Shown here: piece after piece, positions 37,780 through 41,107 of the stretch
How positions within the stretch are numbered: the first letter of the stretch is position 1
Layout of the letters: every line of letters starts with the position of its first letter
Origin: Clostridia bacterium
GTDB taxonomy: Bacteria > Bacillota > Clostridia > Oscillospirales > CAG-272
NCBI GenBank assembly: GCA_017463865.1
Contig: JAFTOI010000014.1
Location: forward strand, 1 to 41,107
Direction: 5' to 3'
Length of the DNA stretch: 41,107 nucleotides
The notes under the pieces: model-generated
What the model was told of the DNA's origin: nothing
Seen by the model: only the letters and a program-made list of their open reading frames with translations
Database searches by the model: none
Translations under genes and position numbers: made by a program

Positions 37780-40700
37780 TTACCCAATCGTCTTAACCGT
37801 CAGCCCATTTGCCTTCGCATAGTCATGCGCCGGCGAGCCGCTCGGCACATACAGCGTCAGCGCCGAGCAGTAGCGGAAGGCTCGCGCGCCGATCTGCGTC
37901 AGGCCGGCGGGGAGGTAGGCTGCCTCGAGCGCGTAGCAGCGCTCGAAGGCGGCTTCGCCGATGCTGGTGACGCTGGCCGGGATATCGACACTGCGCAGGA
38001 CGCCGCAGGAGGCGAAGGCGCGGGCGCCGATCGAGCGCAGCGAGGCCGGCAGGCTGACAGTGGTCAGGTGCGGACAGCCCTCGAAGGCCGACGCGCCGAT
38101 CGAGGTGACGGTGGCGGGCAGGCGGATCGAGGTGATCGCCTTGCCGGAGAAGGCTGAGTCGGCGATGGCGGTGACGGCCAGGCCGTTGATGCGGTCGGGC
38201 ACGACGACATTGGCGTCGTCTCCGCGATAGGCGGTGATGATGCAGCCGCTGCCCGAGACGGTGGTGGTGAAGTCGCTGTTCGACGCGCTGACGTTGACGT
38301 AGCACTGCGCCGATTCGCTGCCCGCCGTGACGGTGATGAGCGCCTGGCCGACCGCGTTGGCGGTGACTTTGCCGTCGCCGTCGACGGTGGCGACCTTGCT
38401 GTCAGACGAGCGATAGCTCAGCGCGCGGCCCTGCGCGCCGCTGATCTGGAGCGTCACCGTCTCGGCGAAGCCGAGGTGCAGGTCGCCCATGGGCAGGCTC
38501 AGCTTGGACGCGGCTGAATCGCGGGTGGCGACGGTGAGGGTGACGGTCTCGCCGGCGGCGAGCGCCGTCCCGGCGGCGGGGCTGGTCGAGAGGACGCCGG
38601 TGGTGTTGGCAGTCTGGTAAACGATGGCAGGGACATAGCCCTGTCCGCGCAGAATGGCGGCGGCGGTGGTTTCGTCCATGCCGGTGAGGCTGGGCACGGT
38701 CAGCGAGCCGCCGAGGCTGATGTAGAGGGTCAGTTCGGCGCGCGGGCCGACGGCGGTGCCGGCCGCGATGGACTGGGCGTAGACGGTGTCTTTTTCGGCC
38801 GTCGATGCGGCGGACTGCCAGCTGACGTGGGTCATCTCGTTGTCGGTGACGAATTTCTCGGCCTCGGCGCGGGTCATGCCGACGAAATTGGGCAGGGTGA
38901 TGGCGCGCTGGCCGAGCGAGACGGTGAGGGTGACCGTCGTGCCGACGTCGACCTTCGCGTTGGCGGCGGTGCTCTGCGCGAGGACAAGGCCGGCGGCGGC
39001 GGTGTCGTCGTAGCGGGTCGTGATGGCGGCGGCCAGATTGCGCTCAGCCAGCGCCTGTTCGGCGGCGGTCTGGGTCTGGCCCACCAGCGACGGGACAGTG
39101 GTCTGTTCGCGGCCGAGCGAGACGGTCAGCGAAACGGTCGTCCCGGCCGGCACCGATGCGCCGGCGGCGATGCTCTGCGAGATGATCTGTCCGGCGGCGA
39201 CGGAGTCGCTGTAGGCCTCGGTCTTGCTGTAGACGACTCCCAGCCCGGTCAGGGCGGCGGTGGCCTCGTCGTAGGTTTTGCCGGTGAGGGCCGGCATCTT
39301 CGGGGTGGGCGCGGCCGTCGTGACGGGGGCCGCAGTCGTGGTGGGAGCGGCAGTCGTTGCCAGCGCCGCGGTGGTGGACGGAGCTGTGGTTGTGGCCGGT
39401 TCATCCGTCGTGGTGGGGGATGTAGTCGTGGTATTGTCGGTGGTGACGGCGTCGGTGGTGATCGGCGCATTGGTCTCGGGTGCGTCGGTGGTGGTGCGAT
39501 CCACGGTGCCGGAGGTCTCGGTCGAGCCCGGCTTGGCGTCGTCGCCGCCGATGCCGGTCAGGGCGTTGATCCCCCAGACGATGCCGCCGAAGAGGAGCAG
39601 CAGCGCGAGGATCGCGGCCAGCACGAGCAGCAGGCGCTTGGTGCCCTCGCCCTCCTCGGGCTCGTCGGTGTAGTAGTCGTCCTCGTCGGGCGCGTCAGGC
39701 GCGACGGGATCGGGCGCGGGTGACGGTGGAGGCGTCGGCGCGGCCATCGGCTGGCTCTGCGCCGCGCGGATGGCGGCGCTGTTGGCGGCGTAGCCGCCTG
39801 CGTAGCCGCCCGCATAGGAGCCGGCGGCGTAAGCGCCGGCGGAGGGGCGTGCGGGTGTGGGTGCGGGTGCCGGCGGGATAACGGCGACGGCGTCGTTCTC
39901 CTCGTTTTCGCCCGGCATGGGCGCGGCCGGTGCCGTCATCGGCATGCCGGCAGGCTCGGCCGGCTCGCCGCTGCGGAGGGGAAGGATCTCGTAGATGGTC
40001 TCAGTCGCCGGCAGGACGACGTAGTCGTCCTTTTCGTCGAGCAAACAGTCGCGCAGGTCGTCAGCGAAGGCCGCCGCCGATGGATAGCGCCGCTTGGGGT
40101 CGAGCGCGCAGGCGCGGTTGAGCATCGTCGCGACGTTTTCGTCAGCGTTGGCGGGCGGCGGGAGGATATCGTCTTCGCTCCGCTGCAAAATCGCGCGGCG
40201 GATGGCCAATTCGTCCGCGTCTGCGCGGCCAAGGAAGGGGATGCAGCGGTTGTTGAAGAGCGAGTACAGCACGATGCCGAGGGCGTACAGGTCGGTGCCC
40301 GCCGACATGGCAGCATCTTCCTGCAGCTCAGGCGCCATGTACTGGAGCGAGTCGAAGCTGACGCTGTCCAGCGCCTGCCCCAGCAGGCGCTCCTCCGCGA
40401 AGTCGGCGACGCAGACGGTGCCGTCGGGCGCGACGAAGAGGTTCGAGGGCTTGAGGTTGCCGTGGAGGACGCCGACCTCGCCCGCCGCCTCGAGGGCCGC
40501 GCAGGTGGCGAGGCCGAGGTTGAGGATGTCGTTGGCGGTGATGTCGTGCGCCGGTGCGAAGTCATCGAAGATGGTAAGCGGCTCGCACCGCACGAGCAGG
40601 ATCAGCTCGCCCGAGCGCCCCTCGACGAGGCGGCGGTCCTCAATGGCCATGATGGAGGGTACATCGAGCCGGCGGAGGCGGTCGATCTGCGCGACGATGC

Positions 40701-40935
40701 CGCGCATGGCGCTCTCGAGCCGGGCACGGATCTCGCCGTCGTCGAGCCCATCCTCGCGCAGGGCGGCGAGGTCGGCCTCGCTGCCGGGCAGGCGGATAAT
40801 CTTGATGCGGCAGGATGAGCCGTCGGTGTCGGTCGCGGCGTAGGTAGCGGCATAGCTGCCGCGGCCGAGCTCACGGTCAAGGGTGATCCCGCGAAGCAGT
40901 GCGGTGTATTCTCGGTTGGCTTGTTCGATTGTCAT
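37780..40935 (-). CDS. PASTA-domain receptor (pseudo)kinase with Ig-like and BspA leucine-rich repeats
   Basis: A 1051-residue membrane protein. Residues 1-300 are a PknB/Stk-like kinase fold with G-loop GRGSYA (24-29), Lys45 and YMAPEL (199-204). The catalytic loop reads HGNLKPSN (158-165): the HRD Asp is Asn160. The DFG motif is DFA (178-180). Activity is therefore doubtful. A Pro/Ala-rich stretch follows, then one membrane helix (434-455), a Thr-rich linker (471-546) and four PASTA domains (547-607, 613-675, 680-741, 745-803), which bind peptidoglycan or lipid II in PrkC/PknB. A BIG2-like domain (about 808-882) and BspA-type leucine-rich repeats (about 890-1030) end the protein. This tail is not found in ordinary PrkC. 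No PrpC phosphatase gene is adjacent. GGAGG precedes the ATG. Confidence 0.9.
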   Translation of the reverse strand: MTIEQANREYTALLRGITLDRELGRGSYAATYAATDTDGSSCRIKIIRLPGSEADLAALREDGLDDGEIRARLESAMRGIVAQIDRLRRLDVPSIMAIEDRRLVEGRSGELILLVRCEPLTIFDDFAPAHDITANDILNLGLATCAALEAAGEVGVLHGNLKPSNLFVAPDGTVCVADFAEERLLGQALDSVSFDSLQYMAPELQEDAAMSAGTDLYALGIVLYSLFNNRCIPFLGRADADELAIRRAILQRSEDDILPPPANADENVATMLNRACALDPKRRYPSAAAFADDLRDCLLDEKDDYVVLPATETIYEILPLRSGEPAEPAGMPMTAPAAPMPGENEENDAVAVIPPAPAPTPARPSAGAYAAGSYAGGYAGGYAANSAAIRAAQSQPMAAPTPPPSPAPDPVAPDAPDEDDYYTDEPEEGEGTKRLLLVLAAILALLLLFGGIVWGINALTGIGGDDAKPGSTETSGTVDRTTTDAPETNAPITTDAVTTDNTTTTSPTTTDEPATTTAPSTTAALATTAAPTTTAAPVTTAAPTPKMPALTGKTYDEATAALTGLGVVYSKTEAYSDSVAAGQIISQSIAAGASVPAGTTVSLTVSLGREQTTVPSLVGQTQTAAEQALAERNLAAAITTRYDDTAAAGLVLAQSTAANAKVDVGTTVTLTVSLGQRAITLPNFVGMTRAEAEKFVTDNEMTHVSWQSAASTAEKDTVYAQSIAAGTAVGPRAELTLYISLGGSLTVPSLTGMDETTAAAILRGQGYVPAIVYQTANTTGVLSTSPAAGTALAAGETVTLTVATRDSAASKLSLPMGDLHLGFAETVTLQISGAQGRALSYRSSDSKVATVDGDGKVTANAVGQALITVTAGSESAQCYVNVSASNSDFTTTVSGSGCIITAYRGDDANVVVPDRINGLAVTAIADSAFSGKAITSIRLPATVTSIGASAFEGCPHLTTVSLPASLRSIGARAFASCGVLRSVDIPASVTSIGEAAFERCYALEAAYLPAGLTQIGARAFRYCSALTLYVPSGSPAHDYAKANGLTVKTIG

Positions 40936-40968
40936 GGGTGGCCTCCCGTTAGTTTAGATATTCATCTA

Positions 40969-40997
40969 ATTATACCATATCGCGCAGGATTTGTCAT
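40969..40997 (-). promoter_or_regulatory. Sigma-A promoter of the PASTA receptor gene
   Basis: On the minus strand: -35 ATGACA (plus-strand 40992-40997, one mismatch), 17-bp spacer, -10 TATAAT (40969-40974). A small inverted repeat TTAGAT/ATCTAA (40954-40969) touches the -10 and covers the start site. Confidence 0.75.
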
Positions 40998-41040
40998 CTG
41001 TTTTTTCTTGGATTTTTGACAAAATTTTTGCGGGGAGACC

Positions 41041-41095
41041 TTGGGGCGCCGCCCCAAACCCCGCTTAGGGGACTTTTCGGGAAAAGTCCCCTAAG
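41041..41095. repeat. RF2 hairpin pair at window end
   Basis: TTGGGGC/GCCCCAA (41041-41057) followed by a perfect 14-bp stem CTTAGGGGACTTTT / AAAAGTCCCCTAAG (41064-41095). It has the same layout as the elements at 7241-7293 and 16789-16845. The element may continue past the window. Confidence 0.8.
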
Positions 41096-41107
41096 AACCT
41101 TCAAAAG

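Overview
The window reads as chromosome of a GC-rich (about 60% by eye) anaerobic Firmicute, most likely class Clostridia and near the Oscillospirales/Ruminococcaceae. Pointers seen in the sequence are a tyrosine T-box, a DnaD/DnaI-type primosome, Rex, RNase Y, strong GGAGG ribosome binding sites, TTGACA/TATAAT promoters, lipobox lipoproteins, a PASTA-type kinase homologue and a large Hdr/Flx redox operon. I see no rRNA, tRNA, CRISPR array, transposase, integrase or phage gene. The species cannot be named from the sequence alone.

Layout. (1) 1-8.6 kb, plus strand: T-box-controlled tyrS, an alkaline-phosphatase-fold protein, an aldose-1-epimerase-like gene followed by an SdpI-like membrane protein and a CapA lipoprotein that appears to start at CTG, a Gfo/Idh/MocA oxidoreductase and a U32 peptidase/tRNA hydroxylation protein. 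(2) 8.6-24 kb, minus strand: tyrA, a GH172 (DUF2961) protein, rex-dnaD-dnaI, a cluster of DnaA boxes, a block of dCMP deaminase, lipoprotein, rimI and tsaD, then galU, an ECF sigma factor paired with a membrane-anchored serpin, a lipoprotein/beta-propeller-like pair, and rny. (3) 24.7-37.7 kb, plus strand: an Ldh2-family malate/lactate dehydrogenase followed by hdrB-hdrC-hdrA-flxD-flxC-flxB-flxA, a soluble fumarate reductase (frdB-frdA), an AspT/YidE-type carrier and two-subunit class I fumarase. (4) 37.8-40.9 kb, minus strand: a 1051-residue PASTA receptor with a degenerate kinase domain, an Ig-like domain and BspA-type leucine-rich repeats.

The most striking system is block 3. Read together, the genes suggest import of a C4-dicarboxylate or aspartate, conversion of malate to fumarate, and reduction of fumarate to succinate by a fumarate reductase without a membrane anchor or quinone site. 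Its electrons would come from NADH through a flavin-based electron-bifurcating Hdr/Flx complex. Fumarate would then be the high-potential acceptor that drives ferredoxin reduction. This is inferred from gene order and cofactor motifs; no characterised complex of this composition is known to me.

Other notable items: a serpin fused to an anti-sigma-like N-terminus directly behind an ECF sigma gene; at least five DnaA boxes between tsaD and rex; and a dispersed structured repeat of about 125 bp (here RF1), three intact copies of which lie upstream of co-oriented genes, carry a perfect ribosome binding site and keep one reading frame open. A second hairpin repeat family (here RF2), a 145-bp element with perfect 17-bp terminal inverted repeats and two further palindromic repeats fill the intergenic spaces.
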